NCBI GenBank assembly: GCA_963682175.1
Contig: OY821787.1
Location: 15,354,501-15,418,500 of the forward strand
Source: Triglochin maritima
Taxonomy: Eukaryota > Streptophyta > Magnoliopsida > Alismatales > Juncaginaceae
Direction of reading: 5' to 3'
DNA: 64,000 nucleotides
Each line of letters begins with the position of its first letter. The first letter of the stretch is position 1. Positions 24,265 to 35,800 of this stretch are shown one piece after another. The notes under the pieces are model-generated. The model was not told the DNA's origin, searched no databases, and saw only the letters and a list, made by a program, of their open reading frames with translations. The position numbers and the translations under genes are program-made.

Positions 24265-25479
24265 TGATACATTGCATACATTGCATCATATGTCTTTCAT
24301 TTAGATTAATTTTATATCAATAAATGCTACTAAGGTATGTGTTTAGTCTTATTTACAGAATACATGGACCTGAATGCAAATTACCCATATCCCGAGCATA
24401 AACACGTGCAAAAGACTCATTTCTATCATAAAGACCAAGTCAAGATTATCGGGATTCAAATTGAAGTCCGTCCAAGCATAAAAGCATTCAAAGACCTAAT
24501 TACAAAAAAGCCAAGGACTTAAGCACAAAAGTAGTCAGGGACTTAATTGCAAAAAGCCGAGGACCCGACTGCAAATTAAAGTACTAAAATATTATTTTGG
24601 AGAAGTTTTAAAGAAAAATCAATTTGGATCTCCAAATATATGAAGAAATAAATTCGGAGCTCAAAAGAAAGGAAAGAAATCAAACCAGACGCGTGGAGGC
24701 CATCTAGAACATACCAAAAACACACCCGCAAAAGAACAAAACAATCCAAGCCAACCAGGTGGCGATTCCGTCGCATCTGACGGTCAATGTGCGGCAGAAA
24801 CGTCGTATGGGGTGCGATCCGTGTCTCTAAATTTCGTCCAGTCGTGTAATAGCACGTGTCCTTCCTTATTCATACTTAGGGTTTCTTGTATCGGCTATAA
24901 ATAGCCCCGCAACGATGTTGTGAAGGGTCCTAGTTTTGTTTTTTAGTTCTTCTTTTTAGCAATAAAATTTTGTTCTTTTATTTCTTGTTTTAGTTTTCTT
25001 TTTGTAGTTTCTTTAGGACCCCTTCTCCTTCCCTCCATCCATGAGTTTCTAACTCTCTCCAAAGGGTGGGGGTGACGGATTTAGGGTGATGAGAAGAAGA
25101 ATGATGTTATTATTTTAATATCGTGTTAGTATATTTTGATTACTTGAGTTTATGTTGAATCATTTATCATGTAATGCTTTATAACTAATGTGATTTATTA
25201 TAAGTTTCAGATTTCTCTAAACAAAACCCGACATCTAAACCTTTACCCGCTGGACTCTCAAACATATTTGTTTTCTTTTCTTTTTAGTTTTTTTGTTAGT
25301 TGTTCTTGCTTTAGATAATTAAAAAACCAAAAATCTCAAACCAAACCTTATTTTTTTCTCTTTCTTTAGTAAATCGAAAATCACAAAAATAACAATATCT
25401 CTCCCAGCTTGTGTTCGACCCATACTTGCCACGTCTTCATTGACGTCGTGCACTTGCGGTATAAATTTAATTCTCATCA
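24265..25479 (+). repeat. 5' LTR of element C
   Basis: 1215 bp, TGATAC...CTCATCA. TATA-like CTATAAATAG at 24895-24904 inside a small palindrome GGCTATAAATAGCC. A degraded version of the GC hairpin of the 3' LTR (TGCGGCAGAAACGTCGTA) lies about 90 bp upstream of it. The U5 end GTGCACTTGCGGTATAAATTT is typical of the Athila group here. Confidence 0.92.
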
Positions 25480-25485
25480 AGTTTT

Positions 25486-25503
25486 TGGCGCCATTGCCGG
25501 GGA
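25486..25503 (+). promoter_or_regulatory. Primer-binding site of element C, tRNA-Asp type
   Basis: TGGCGCCATTGCCGGGGA, six bases after the LTR end. This is the primer site typical of plant Athila/Tat elements. Confidence 0.9.
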
Positions 25504-26768
25504 GGGCGACGAAGATTTTGTTTATTTTTTGTGATTCCGATTCTATCCTGTTTATCGTGTGCGCGATCTAACTATTTAGGTTTGCGTTTCAGGAGACAAC
25601 GGAGTGCGCGGAGAAATCCGGGCACAGTTGGAGCAAGAAGGGCGGCGGAATCGCCGCACATCAAGAAGAACCTGCGGTGGATTCGCCGCACGTTTGAAGA
25701 ATCTGGGCTTCAATTTTTTCGGAGATCATCTCCATCTCTGGGTGGACGCGTAGAGCATCTCGGAATTTTTGAGAGCGGGCGGCGAACCCGTCTGAGTATT
25801 GCGGAGGTAACTTTTCTTGCCTTTCTCGTAAAATCTTAATTTTTGAAAAGCTCCTTTTCGTAGAACTACACGTGTTAGGGCAAAATTCCATAATTGGCAA
25901 TAATTCAACTCTGACCTAAAAATTGGAAAAATTAGAAGCACTTAGTGCATGCATCATATAGTGTTTTGTTTGCATTATTCTTGCTAAATTCTTGCAAATT
26001 AATTCTTGTTGAAGAGTGTTGGAGGCAAGGTACGTGCGTGTTTTTTTTATCGATTGCATTTAAGCATATAATCTAGTTTGCATACAACCTTGCAATTGCC
26101 CCCCACTAAAAAGACCAATGTTTGACTATCTTTGCTAGATTTAAGTTAAACTATCTTAAGGGCAACTCCGTACGAAAAGATACGGTGGGGATTTCATCAC
26201 CCTTCCGTGACCCACAAATCACAGTCCTAAAGTGTCACCCAAGCCTTAAATTAAAATCAATTAGACATTGACCCTAAGGATTCAGACTCAATTAAGGAGA
26301 AGATTGGTTTGACTTGCTCTGACCTGAACCTGATCAAATTTAATTTGGTGTCTAGAAAGTGTTTTTGTGTTGACGTAAGTCTTCCAAGTGAAGTGGTGGT
26401 CTAATTGGCACCGACTCTGTCGGACGCGCCCCCACTAGCTATACACTGCCTGACCAAATTGGTTTCATTAGTGAGGGAAGTGAATCAAGCGAGCCAATTC
26501 GATTCAACCAGTCGTCTAGAATTAGGCTCCCTTAGGTCTAGGATTGTTTGAACCGTGCTTGTTTAGGAAACTTCTGACCAACCCTCTCATCTATCTTTTA
26601 GAGTTAAGTTTCCCTTCTCCTCTGAGTCATCTTCTTCTCACCTTCTTCTACGTTAGAGTCTCCTCCCCTTTACACTCTCTGGTAGCATTTTTAAGGTCGA
26701 GTCGAGCACTTTTTACGAGTTTAGCCTCGTGGTGGTGAGAGTGGTCGACTGTAGAGTTCTTTGTGAAG
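25504..26768 (+). other. 5' leader of element C
   Basis: About 1.26 kb with no sustained coding frame. The part near 26100-26740 recurs in inverse orientation in element E (47640-48150). The last stretch (26690-26768) is homologous to the start of Gag in A and B but out of frame. Confidence 0.7.
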
Positions 26769-28259
26769 ATGGATGGTTACGTGGGCGACCATCCATATCA
26801 TTGTTGGGACCAGGGCAATTCGTCCTGGTATTCCGGACCCATGCAACCTGGGGTGGCTCAGACGAACACCTCGTATGGTTGGGATAATCCTAATTGTGTG
26901 ATTGAGCAATCTTCATATTGGGATAACATGAGAGAGGCACCGACTGCTAGACCATAATCTAGTTATGTTGGATCATATGCTGGTCGACAAACTGAGACAT
27001 TACAACAAACTTTGGCCTCCTTCAAGCGTAGGACAGACAACATGAGTGCACTGGTGGCTCCAGTAGCTGTACCGTGCGACTATTGTGGGTTGAGTGGTCA
27101 TGTTATCAGGGAATGTCCTTATGTTCCCCTAGAGTCTGAGTATGAGCATACCTTTTCCCAAAATGTTCAATATGACCATTACACATCCGCGTACAACCCG
27201 AGAGTGATGGATTCGTAGGGAGACAATTCATATCCAAATTCTTATACTTCATTTTCACCCCAGTATCCTCCTCCCGAATACCCATAATTCTACCAACACC
27301 CCACTTCAAATCATTGGACTTATTCTCAGCCCACCAATACCCAACCATAAAATTTCCCAAGCTCTGACTTGAACCTCATAGTTAACCGCATACCTGATTC
27401 CCTGGGACAAACTTTCCTTACGTTCATGGAAACCACTCAACAGTCCGTACAAAATATGGTACTGCAATTGAGTCAAATGTCGCAACAATTACGTAAACGT
27501 GAGGAGAGTAACTTTTCTGGTCAACATGAGGATTCATCTTTTGATATCGAACCACCACCACATCCACAAATTCAAAGCACAATCTTTCAAAGTCAAACTT
27601 CTAGTTAGTCTGAAGGACTTTGGGTTTCAATTCACGATCACTTAGTGGAGGATTCGATACACATTGAGAATAACATGGACCAATTTCATCATGAGTCGGC
27701 ACAGGATTGTGCCTTATCTTCTTGTCCCGTGGCCCTTGAGACACATGATCTTCATGTTGTGCCTCTTAAGGACTCACCTCTGGTGGAGCAAGAGCTCCCT
27801 ATCACCCTCAATTTCAAAAAACCTGATGAGAGTTTGCCTGTCACTATTGTTCCTGATCATCTTGGAAATGATGAAACATCAAACGACTACATTGCTCATG
27901 AGGGTATTAGGAGGTCCTTGGAGGATACCTTGGGTATGAGACCCGTTTTTTGTTCGCCTGGTGAGTCGGACTTGCCTAACAAGGCTCTTGACCTCGCTCC
28001 GACGCACCAGCCAGTTGGTTGGAGAGTTTGGATTGACGATCATAACTTCAGCACCGCAACAGGAGAAACTCTTCTTCCGTTGCCCCTTATTTCCCAAACT
28101 CTCGAGAGGTTCAAGCTCTTTCAGTTTGATCCTTTGAATAAGACGCCTTTGCGTCCAATTCATGAACCTCTCATTTCGTCAGATGCTCTTTGTGAAGGGG
28201 ACCCACGTATGTGTATTCTGACCCCGCGTGGTGTCATGTTCCCTTTCCAAGTGCATTGA
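26769..28259 (+). pseudogene. Reduced Gag plus tail ORF (element C)
   Basis: One frame of about 1.5 kb with stops at 26955-26957, 27216-27218, near 27286 and 27349, and 27606-27608. It starts MDGYVGDHPYHCWDQGNSSW. The gag core present in A, B and H is missing: sequence jumps to YWDNMREAPTARP, which aligns with the WDTMREPPAAR just after the core. A canonical CCHC knuckle CDYCGLSGHVIREC remains. The tail (27645-28259) is open and includes SSCPVALETHDLHV and GWRVWIDDHNFSTATGETLL, which aligns with the RT entry GWRVCVDYRKLN of B but carries no catalytic motif. It ends VMFPFQVH. Role unknown; possibly RNA binding. Confidence 0.78.
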
Positions 28260-29412
28260 CCCACTTTTAGGTTCCCATTTGATGTCGTTTGACAAATGAA
28301 GATGGGAACTTATGTTTGTACATAATTATATTAAAAAAAGTACAATAAAAGACTCCTTCAGTGAGCATCGTTTGTGTGGGCTCCAACCCTTGAGTATTTG
28401 GGCCCCATTTGTTTCCCGTATTTGAATCCCTTCTTTAGCATCTCACAGGTTTTGAGGGAATTCGGGTTTTGTCCATCAACATAGCCATGAACTTTCCTTT
28501 GTACTTCACGTTGGTGAGATCTTTCCTTTTTCATGCATAAATCCATGTAGTATCTTGCTCACATTCATTGAGGACAATGCATGATTTAGGTGTGGGGGGT
28601 GTTTATCTATCTATTTATTCTGTTTGTTAAAAAAAACATATTCCATGACATAGCTTAAGATTGAACTGCCAAAACCCGTGTACAAAATGCATTGAGTTTT
28701 TGTTCCTTATTATATAGTTCTGCTTGTAGAAATTATGACATAAATCTAAGTTCCAAAGAAATAACCCATTACCCTTTAAGACATGTATGCATTTAAATTG
28801 GATGAATCAAATCTTTGAAGTGGTTGATAAAAAGCAGAGGTTCAGGAAAATATACCGGGAAGTGTGGACTTCTAATAGCAATTAAGCCTTGAGGAAAATA
28901 AAAGTTAAAAAAAAGGAATAAAGTGAGGAAAGCACATTTTTGCAAAATGATTACAAAACCCAAGGCTTCGAGTCACTGGTCCGTAGGGGTATCTTGAAAC
29001 CTGGTAACTTGAGTCTACCAGCTCGGGATTATCGACCAAACTCGCTACACGAATGCAAAAAGGGTAAAAGTGTCAAAAAAGCAAATGTGTTGAATCACAG
29101 GGAAAAAATTACTTTAAGATACTCAAGGCCCAAAGCTAAAAGAATGATCCATGCCATGGTTGATCCGAATGATATTTCACCACCAGAGGAGGGGTGCAAA
29201 ATAATTTAAGTGATAACATGTGTAGAAGGGTTAGTGGTGTGAATGTTCGATAAACAAAGACCAAGGCAGATTTCTTATAAGTTAGATTTATATAACGAGC
29301 ATGCAAGAATTCTAAGTGAGATGTATAAGGTTGAGGTGGAGATATTGAGAGTTATTAATGAAATGTTGAATTAAGACATTGTGGGTGTGTCAACTGAAAA
29401 CCCTCACGAGAC
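28260..29412 (+). other. 3' non-coding region of element C
   Basis: 28260-28600 is the conserved Athila 3' UTR block. AGGTGTGGGGGGTG at about 28592-28605 is a second polypurine-like motif far from the LTR. 28606-29412 is non-coding. A frame at 28940-29209 looks like chance. The end (AAAACCCTCACGAGACAAAAC) aligns with B near 15815, showing where Q entered. Confidence 0.7.
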
Positions 29413-29417
29413 AAAAC

Positions 29418-29818
29418 TATTGGATTAATCTAAGAATTAAGATGATGTTTGCCCAAAGCACTGACATGTGGCACACTCTCATTGGTTGCACATTAGGGTT
29501 TTGGGTGGGGCCGTCTATATAAGGAGGGGAGCCTCCCATTGGATGGACTAATTCTTGTGTGCAAACCCTAGCCCCACCAAACCCTAGCCGCCACCTTTCC
29601 CTCTCTCTCCCATTCGTCCCTCCACATCCACCAAGCTAATCCGTAGACTCTTGGGTTGTGGACACGTGCTTCTTCTCCAAGAGAGTAGGAGACCGACCGG
29701 TGAGAAGGATTCCGTAAGGTGACCTCCGATCTTCCTTCCGCTGCCATAGGTTCTCTCCAAGAAAGGTACTCCTGAACCTGTAGAATCGTTATTTTCTTAC
29801 AAAAACTCATCCTCTAAG
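29418..29818 (+). repeat. 5' LTR of copia element Q
   Basis: 401 bp, starting TATTGGATTAATC, with TATA-like CTATATAAGGAG near 29514. About a dozen substitutions separate it and the attached flank from 38750-39215, nearly all transitions. The termini are TA...AG rather than TG...CA. Confidence 0.87.
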
Positions 29819-29895
29819 GAAACTTGGGGGTTTAAAGGCTTGTTGCACATGCTAAGTGCAACCGTGATTCCTAGCATGCTAAGTGCAACCGTGAT
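29819..29895 (+). repeat. Duplicated element C flank after Q's 5' LTR
   Basis: 29819-29874 repeats the element C sequence found after the 3' LTR at 39151-39206. A 27-bp segment (29848-29874) is then repeated in part at 29875-29895. No TGGTATCAGAGC primer site is present. Confidence 0.85.
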
Positions 29896-31415
29896 AAAAC
29901 CAGAAGTTATTTTCCATGTTGATTCTTCTAAATCATGCACATGTATACATGAAATAAGATGTCTATTTTTCTGATTTTTACGAATTAGGGTTAGATATTA
30001 TTTATTCTAATCTTTGAACATGTATACATGAATATTGCGTTACCATATTGTATATTTCGTTTTTTTTGGAATGAGAGCATTCATTTCATTTGAAATATTT
30101 CCTTTATGATTGAATGCACATATATGTTAATCTCATTAAGGATATTTCGGATTTCTTTTGGAATAACTGCATGCATTTCATTTGAAATATTTCCTTTATG
30201 ATTAAATGCACATATATGTTAATCTCATTAAGGATATTTCGGATTTCTTTTGGGATGATTGCATGCATTTCATTGGAAATATTTCCTTTTCATCAAATCT
30301 GCATATATGTGATGCCATCCACCAAAGAATTTCGAATTTTTCTTTCCATTACAAGTAGCATAATTATTGTTGATTGCATGCTTATATTGATTATGGAAAG
30401 ATTGGCTAATTCTGAAATTTTTGGAAAGATATTATGGGCTGGAAATTTATTGCCTTAAAAATATGTTTGGATGCTTTCCTTTGATGCAAAAAATATGTGT
30501 TGTTCTCCACCATATAATTTCGAATTTTTTCTTTCCATTAGAAGTAGCATAATTATTATTGATTGCATGATTATATTGATTATGGAAAGAAGAAAAAAAA
30601 TTCTGTTTTGAGAATGATTATTGTGGAGATTGGTTGTCATTACCTAACACGTTTTTTTGCCTATTTTTGTACGCCATTCATGCATTGTTTCCTTATGCAT
30701 TACATCCTTATTGTTTGAATGAGGTGCATACTTTATGGTATTTTTTCATACGTCGGATTGTGCTAACGTATGGAAAGATTGTGGCTATGTGGAATGAATG
30801 ATTCCTGATTTAATTTACTGCCTTATTGAGAGATGAGCGTAATTTCATTCATTTATTTCCATTTGCAATAGTTATTGCAATGGACTGTAATATTTATGGA
30901 CTGTAATAATTATGGACTGTGGACTGTTTATTGCCCTAAGGAGACGAGGGGCTCCTTTATTTTTATTATTGCGATATTATTGCTATAAGACTCATGCAGG
31001 TTCCCGTCGACGAGGCTAAATCCCTAATGGGGATCATTAGCTCGATATGGAAGTAATGTAGTAATCATATCTGTGTGATGTTGATTGTTTTTTTTTGAAA
31101 ACCGTTTTTTTTGGGAACTCGCATGCCTAGTGGGAGTTGCAAGGTTGAAGTGTTTTGTGTAAACCACCTTGCAGCCGGCGGCAAATATCTTTCGTATTTG
31201 CTGATTTACCATGATTTAAAAACGTTTTTTTGGGTCATTAAATCATGATGGAGCTCAATATCTAGATTAGTAAAATGGCTTTATTAACTATTGCATGAGG
31301 ATTTGATCGAATGCTATATGTTTTCTTTTGGTCTGAATGCTATAGCTATTAAGTCAGTTTATTTTTTATAACTATTGTAGCTCGTTATATTTTATGCTAG
31401 AACTCATGTATCGCT
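29896..31415 (+). other. Leader of copia element Q, non-coding
   Basis: About 1.5 kb, very AT-rich, no recognisable protein. It holds a 92-bp tandem repeat (30068-30300) and a second duplicated block (about 30320-30405 and 30505-30592, containing TTTCGAATTTT and AAGTAGCATAATTATT). Confidence 0.7.
30068..30300 (+). repeat. 92-bp tandem repeat in Q leader
   Basis: The string CATTTCATTTGAAATATTT starts at 30082 and 30174, and a one-base variant at 30266, giving two and a half units of period 92 bp with only a few differences between the first two. Confidence 0.85.
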
Positions 31416-31442
31416 ATGTATTTTGATTGTCCTAGATTCTTT

Positions 31443-31601
31443 ATGGCTGCTTCCAAAAGCATTGTCGCTGATTTGACTCGAGGAGATAAACTCAATGAAA
31501 GAAATTACGATCCGTGGCATCGTAAAATTGAGTATCTCTTAGAGGATCAGGACATGTTAGGAAACAGAAACCAATCAATGTCTCCCCCCGAGGAGGGGAA
31601 T
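31443..31601 (+). pseudogene. copia Gag N-terminus (Q), split by solo LTR R
   Basis: Starts MAASKSIVADLTRGDKLNER (an in-frame upstream ATG at 31416 is possible). It reads NYDPWHRKIEYLLEDQD, the conserved copia Gag entry with Trp, and reaches SPPEEGN. At that point the solo LTR R begins after GGAAT. The continuation TAQHRRNLDVYN at 33999 is in the same codon register when the duplicated GGAAT is counted once, so the break is a clean insertion. Confidence 0.85.
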
Positions 31602-32278
31602 TGTAGGATTCTAGCCTAATCCTAATCCTAATTGTGCTTTGTGGTTGATTAGGTGGTGATTAGAGGGGATTATAGATGGATGGCTGAGATTGAGAAGAGA
31701 TGGATGGAGGGCTTGGATTGAAGATGGGTGGATGTGTGGTTGAGATGGAGAGGTGGAATGGATGGTGAGGATTTAGTGTGGAGGAGATATTTAGGTGGAG
31801 ATTTCTCTCTCACTCTCTAACGTTTCCCTCCCTCTCTATCTCTCGTTGATCCCTCTCTCTCTCCCCAGCAGTGAGCTCCGGCGAGGAAGGTGGGGGTGAT
31901 CTTCAGCAAGGTGAAGTTTGGCTCCGGTCGGTTGGTGGCTTGAGGTGAGTGGTGAGTTCTTTAGTTTTCCCGCACGTTTGGTTCTATCCCTCAACCTAAC
32001 TCGTGTTCTGGGTTGTGGTTGTTCGGTGGAGGTTGTCGGAGGTGGAGTTGTGGTTGTGGATCGTCGAGGAGGCGATTGATCTTCGTTTGGACGTGAGAGT
32101 CGTCGACGGATCGTATTTTGGGGAGGCGCACTCGTGGAGGCGTCGTCGTGGTTCTTCTAGGGTCTCTTCAGACCTTTAGGTATGTCAAGCTCGCTCACTT
32201 AATTACCGTGAGTATTTGGAAGTCGACGGTAGGCCGTTCGGCTCGTCGCAAGTAAACGTGCAGCAGATTTCATTGCCT

Positions 32279-32962
32279 GATCGGTCGACCAGTTTGTGCA
32301 AACGGTCGACCGTTCGTGAAGAGAATTCGGGCTCTGCCTCAAATCGGTCGAACGATGCCTGTGGGGCGGTCGACGGATTGTGCATTGGAGGCAAGCCTGG
32401 TGAGTTTCGGTCGACCGGGTCCCCTTTGCCGGTCGACCGTGTGCACAGTCTTAAGTCGGTTGGGGGCTTAGACCATCTAAACGGTCGACCGCTCATTGAT
32501 TTTCGTCCGACCGTGACTTAAGTGAGCATAGTGGTCGGTTCGACCGAATGAGGGTTTGGTCGACCGGACTTGTGCGCTGAGCGTGGGAAACGCTTTGGAG
32601 GGATTCGGTAGACCGAGATGTGCTCGGCGTTGGACCGAATTTATGGCGCGAGTGAGGGATTATTCCCTGGACATATTCGGTCGACCGAGATGTGCTCGGC
32701 GTTCGACCGAATTCGTTGTGGTGTTGTGGGATTTGTTCCCTGGTGACTTTCGGTCGACCGGGACCCCTTTGTCGGTCGACCGATTGGTCGTTTTGTTCGT
32801 TGAACTGGGAGTTGACCATCTAAACGGTCGACCGTCCCTTGACTTGGGTTCGACCGAACGAGTGTGGTGTTGGGAATCGGTCGACCGATGGAGTGCCGGT
32901 CGAAGTGGATTGCCCTGTATTTGTTTGATTCGGTCGACCGGGACTTTTGGTTCGGTCGACCG
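32279..32962. repeat. CGGTCGACCG palindrome cluster (LTR R)
   Basis: Eleven exact copies and about ten one- or two-base variants in roughly 680 bp. Flanking bases recur as well (AAACGGTCGACCG, TTCGGTCGACCGGGAC). Frames on both strands that read VDR and GRP repeats are by-products of this palindrome. Confidence 0.92.
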
Positions 32963-33071
32963 TTTGTGTCCTGTTTTGCACTATGGAGGTGCTGTTGTCG
33001 TGGTCGTCCGGGTGGGGCGAGTTGTGGTGCCGATGTTCTTCCGGCAAGTGTGCTAGGTGCACGAGGGTTGC

Positions 33072-33615
33072 GGTGGTTGGTTGAGATTAGACCTGGAGCC
33101 CCGTAACCGTGTGTGAGCTTGGGATTGGCTGAAATAGGCCTAAGGCCCAGCTTAGAATTGTGGTGTTGCGGTGGTTGGTTGAAATTAGACCTGGAGCCCC
33201 GTAACTGTGTGAGAGCTGCGGTTGGTTGAAAATAGACCTGGAGCCCAGCTAGTCTGTACGGAGTTGGTTGAAATTAGACCTGGAGCTCCGTAGTGCGTTC
33301 GGGTTGGTTGAAATTAGACCTGGAGCCTGAGCAAGGACCGCGTGTAGGGGTTGGTTGAAATTAGACCTGGAGCCCTTATACGTTTGGGTTGGTTGAAATT
33401 AGACCTGGAGCCCTTGGTCGTGTCGTGGTAGCTGTGGTTGGTTGAAATTAGACCTGGAGCCCAGCTTGGCGACGAGTGTGAGTCGCGGCGGTTGGTTGAG
33501 ATTAGACTTGGAGCCCCGTGACTGTGGTGGGTGCGGCGGTTGGTTGAGATTAGACCTGGAGCCCCGTACCTGTGGTGTGTGCTGTGGTTGGGTGAGAGAG
33601 CCCCGGAGCCCAGCC
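33072..33615. repeat. Minisatellite in LTR R
   Basis: About eleven units share TTGGTTGA[AG]ATTAGACCTGG, followed by AGCC and a variable spacer, with a period of about 37-95 bp. The spacer varies more than the core. Confidence 0.88.
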
Positions 33616-33998
33616 TGTTGTGATGCTTTTCTTGTTGAGTAGAACTGCATGCTAGGATGATTTTATTTATACATTTAGAGTTTGGCATACGGGGTTTCCT
33701 TCTGGAAACTCAGGCATTGTTGCACGTTTACTTTCAGGTCGTGATAGGCGTTAGGGGGTGGTGACCGAGGAGAGGAGCGCTGCTACCGGATCCAGCTTTC
33801 TCTCGGTTGAGGTCGTGTGATTACTGCTTCCTTTGTTTATACTTTTGATGTAATCACAACTTTTGTAAACTCTGATGTTCAAATATATATTATATATATG
33901 TTGGTGCACCTGTGTTCCCGTATTTGTGTAATATCCTCTGTTGATTGAGTGTTTAGAAATTTTAAAATTTTCCGCTGTTTTGAGGATGTTACAGGAAT

Positions 33999-34356
33999 AC
34001 TGCGCAACATCGCAGAAACTTGGATGTTTATAATGCATGGAAAAAGAAAGACCGAATTACTCGAATCACAATTCTAAGTTCAATGAGGGACGATCTGTTA
34101 CTACGGTTTGAAAAGTTTCGAACTGCAAAGGCCTTGTGGGAAGCTGTGAAGTTTCAGTACGGAGTGACCTCCGTCACAAGGGCCCGTCAGCTTGGACTTA
34201 TGTTTGATGGGTATAAAATGCGCCAAAGGTCACACAATGAGGCAGCATATTACCGCAATGTCAGACATGATTAGCGAGCTGAGCGCTGCCGATCGTGCTA
34301 AGACCGATGAGGAGCAAGTATCTGCTCTCATCAGATCGTTGCCTTCAAAGAATTGA
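33999..34356 (+). pseudogene. copia Gag middle part (Q)
   Basis: Reads AQHRRNLDVYNAWKKKDRIT and ILSSMRDDLLLRFEKFRTAK, then KALWEAVKFQYG, all typical of the copia Gag. A frameshift near 34245 and a TGA near 34354 (SLPSKN-stop) separate it from the next segment, which continues with MKVHLTHADDIRTFDQAAKH. Confidence 0.82.
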
Positions 34357-34362
34357 GAGCAT

Positions 34363-35289
34363 ATGAAGGTCCATCTGACTCATGCTGATGACATCAGGAC
34401 ATTTGACCAAGCCGCAAAACACCTAGAGCTGGAGGAGGACCGCATGTTTGCGGAAGCCCCTCTAACTGAAGTGTTTGTAGCTGAAGCTGGCGCTCCTCGG
34501 AGGAGTGCAGGTTTTAAGCGCAAAAGAGATAGATCTCAGGGTTTTAAAGGCAAGAAGGGTGCAAATGCAAGAAAAACAGAAAACAAAGCTGGAAAGAAAC
34601 GACCTCGAGGATCCAGAGGTGGGAAAGATAAGTCTAACGTGACTTGTTTTAACTGCCGAAGGACTGGACATTTTGCTCGTGAGTGCACTGAGCAAAAGGT
34701 AATTACTGTGTGTAATCCCTCGAATTGTAACGTGACTAGTTCTGTGATGCTCACTGATCATTCTCCTGTGTGGATTGTGGATTCAGGTGCCACGGACCAC
34801 GTAAAAAAGGATCGTTCTGCCTTCGTGGAATATCGCCATGTTCCAAGTGGGAGGCGAATAAACATGGCAAACAACACTAGCATTGAAGTTCTTGGAGTTG
34901 GCACATGCAAAGTGGCTTTGCGAAGTGGCCGGATCCTATTACTTCACGACGTGTTTTATGCACCAGCTATACGGCGAAATATTATTTCTGTTGTTATGTT
35001 GATGAGACATGGTTTTAAAGTTATTTTTGAAAACAATGATATGGGTTTATACCTTTCTAACATTTATTATGGATATGCTTTTCTTTCTGACGGTTTTATT
35101 GTGTTGGACGCAATTTATGATTTCAATCATAACGCTAGTGCCTTTGTGAGCCAATGTTCCATGAATAATTATTCAGTTATGTGGCATGCTAGACTAGGTC
35201 ACATTGGTGTTGACCGGATGAACAGGTTGGCAAAGGAGGGGGTATTAGGAGATCCAAATTTGAATTGCCGACCTGTGAATCTTGTCTAG
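34363..35289 (+). pseudogene. copia Gag C-terminus, protease, GAG-pre-integrase (Q)
   Basis: 308 codons open. After an acidic helix and a long Lys/Arg-rich stretch there is a canonical CCHC knuckle CFNCRRTGHFAREC. The protease begins at VWIVDSGATDHVKKDRSAFV with an intact D-S-G, then LHDVFYAPAIRRNIISV. The GAG-pre-integrase domain is marked by MWHARLGHIGVDRMNRLAKE. The frame ends at 35289 because of a one-base shift just before LPTCESCLAGK. Confidence 0.87.
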
Positions 35290-35800
35290 CTGGAAAGGCA
35301 ACTAGAAAACCGTTCGGAAAAGCCATTAAGGCTACTTCTCCTTTAGAACTAATTCACTCAGATATTTGTGGACCTTTGAATGTGCGTACTAGACATGGAC
35401 AAAGTTACTTCATCACATTCATTGATGACTTCACGAGATATGGTCATATTTATCTTATTTCTCACAAGTCAGAAGCTCTAGAATGTTTTAAGAAATTCAT
35501 GAGCTTAGTTGAGAATCAGTTGGATAATAAGATAAAAACTCTTAGAACGGATAGAGGTGGTGAGTATCTCTCCATAATGTTCAAGGAGTTATGTGATGAA
35601 AATGGGATATATAGACAACTCACTATGCCTTATACTTCTCAGCAAAATAGGTGTTGCCGTGAGAAGGAATAGAACGTTGCTAGACATGGTTAGATCCATG
35701 ATGGCGCATGCGAGCTTACCAATTTCGTTTTGGGGAGATGCTCTAATGACTGTTGCCTATATCCTCAATAGAGTTCCAACAAAATCAGTTCCCTCAACTC
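35265..35800 (+). pseudogene. copia integrase (Q)
   Basis: First part 35265-35672: zinc-binding CESCLAGK, catalytic Asp in LIHSDICGPLNVRT, second Asp in LRTDRGGEYLS. A further frameshift near 35650 moves to the next frame, which reads [20 protein letters not shown]. The third catalytic residue, normally Glu in GVAERRNRT, is Val here. [20 protein letters not shown] and PWGCAAYIH follow. Integrase is therefore inactive twice over. Confidence 0.87.

Larger units (their letters stand above)
31602..33993 (+). repeat. Solo LTR R inside Q gag
   Basis: 2392 bp, TGTAGGATTC...GGATGTTACA, with perfect 5-bp duplications GGAAT at 31597-31601 and 33994-33998. No coding sequence. It contains the densest CGGTCGACCG cluster of the window and a minisatellite. 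It is a solo LTR formed by LTR-LTR recombination of an unidentified element. The TG...TTACA ends would fit a Ty3 or a copia family. Strand is taken from its host gene and is not independently shown. Confidence 0.88.

Noticed and set aside
28940..29209. 89-codon frame as a small gene in element C
   Set aside because: It lies in the 3' non-coding region between the two polypurine-like motifs, has no domain-like features, and the composition matches its surroundings.
31576..31601. Start of LTR R at TGTCTCCCCC (31579)
   Set aside because: That stretch encodes SPPEEGN of copia Gag. Placing the start at 31602 gives perfect GGAAT duplications and an in-frame gag.
32279..32962. CRISPR-like array from regularly recurring CGGTCGACCG
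   Set aside because: The repeat is only 10 bp, spacing is irregular, and it lies in a plant solo LTR with a target duplication.
32493..33106. Overlapping frames on both strands with VDR/GRP repeats
   Set aside because: They arise because the CGGTCGACCG palindrome is open in several frames. No family resemblance; they lie inside an LTR.
33314..33688. Minus-strand frame with repeated LISTN / NFNQP units
   Set aside because: It is the antisense translation of the LTR minisatellite.
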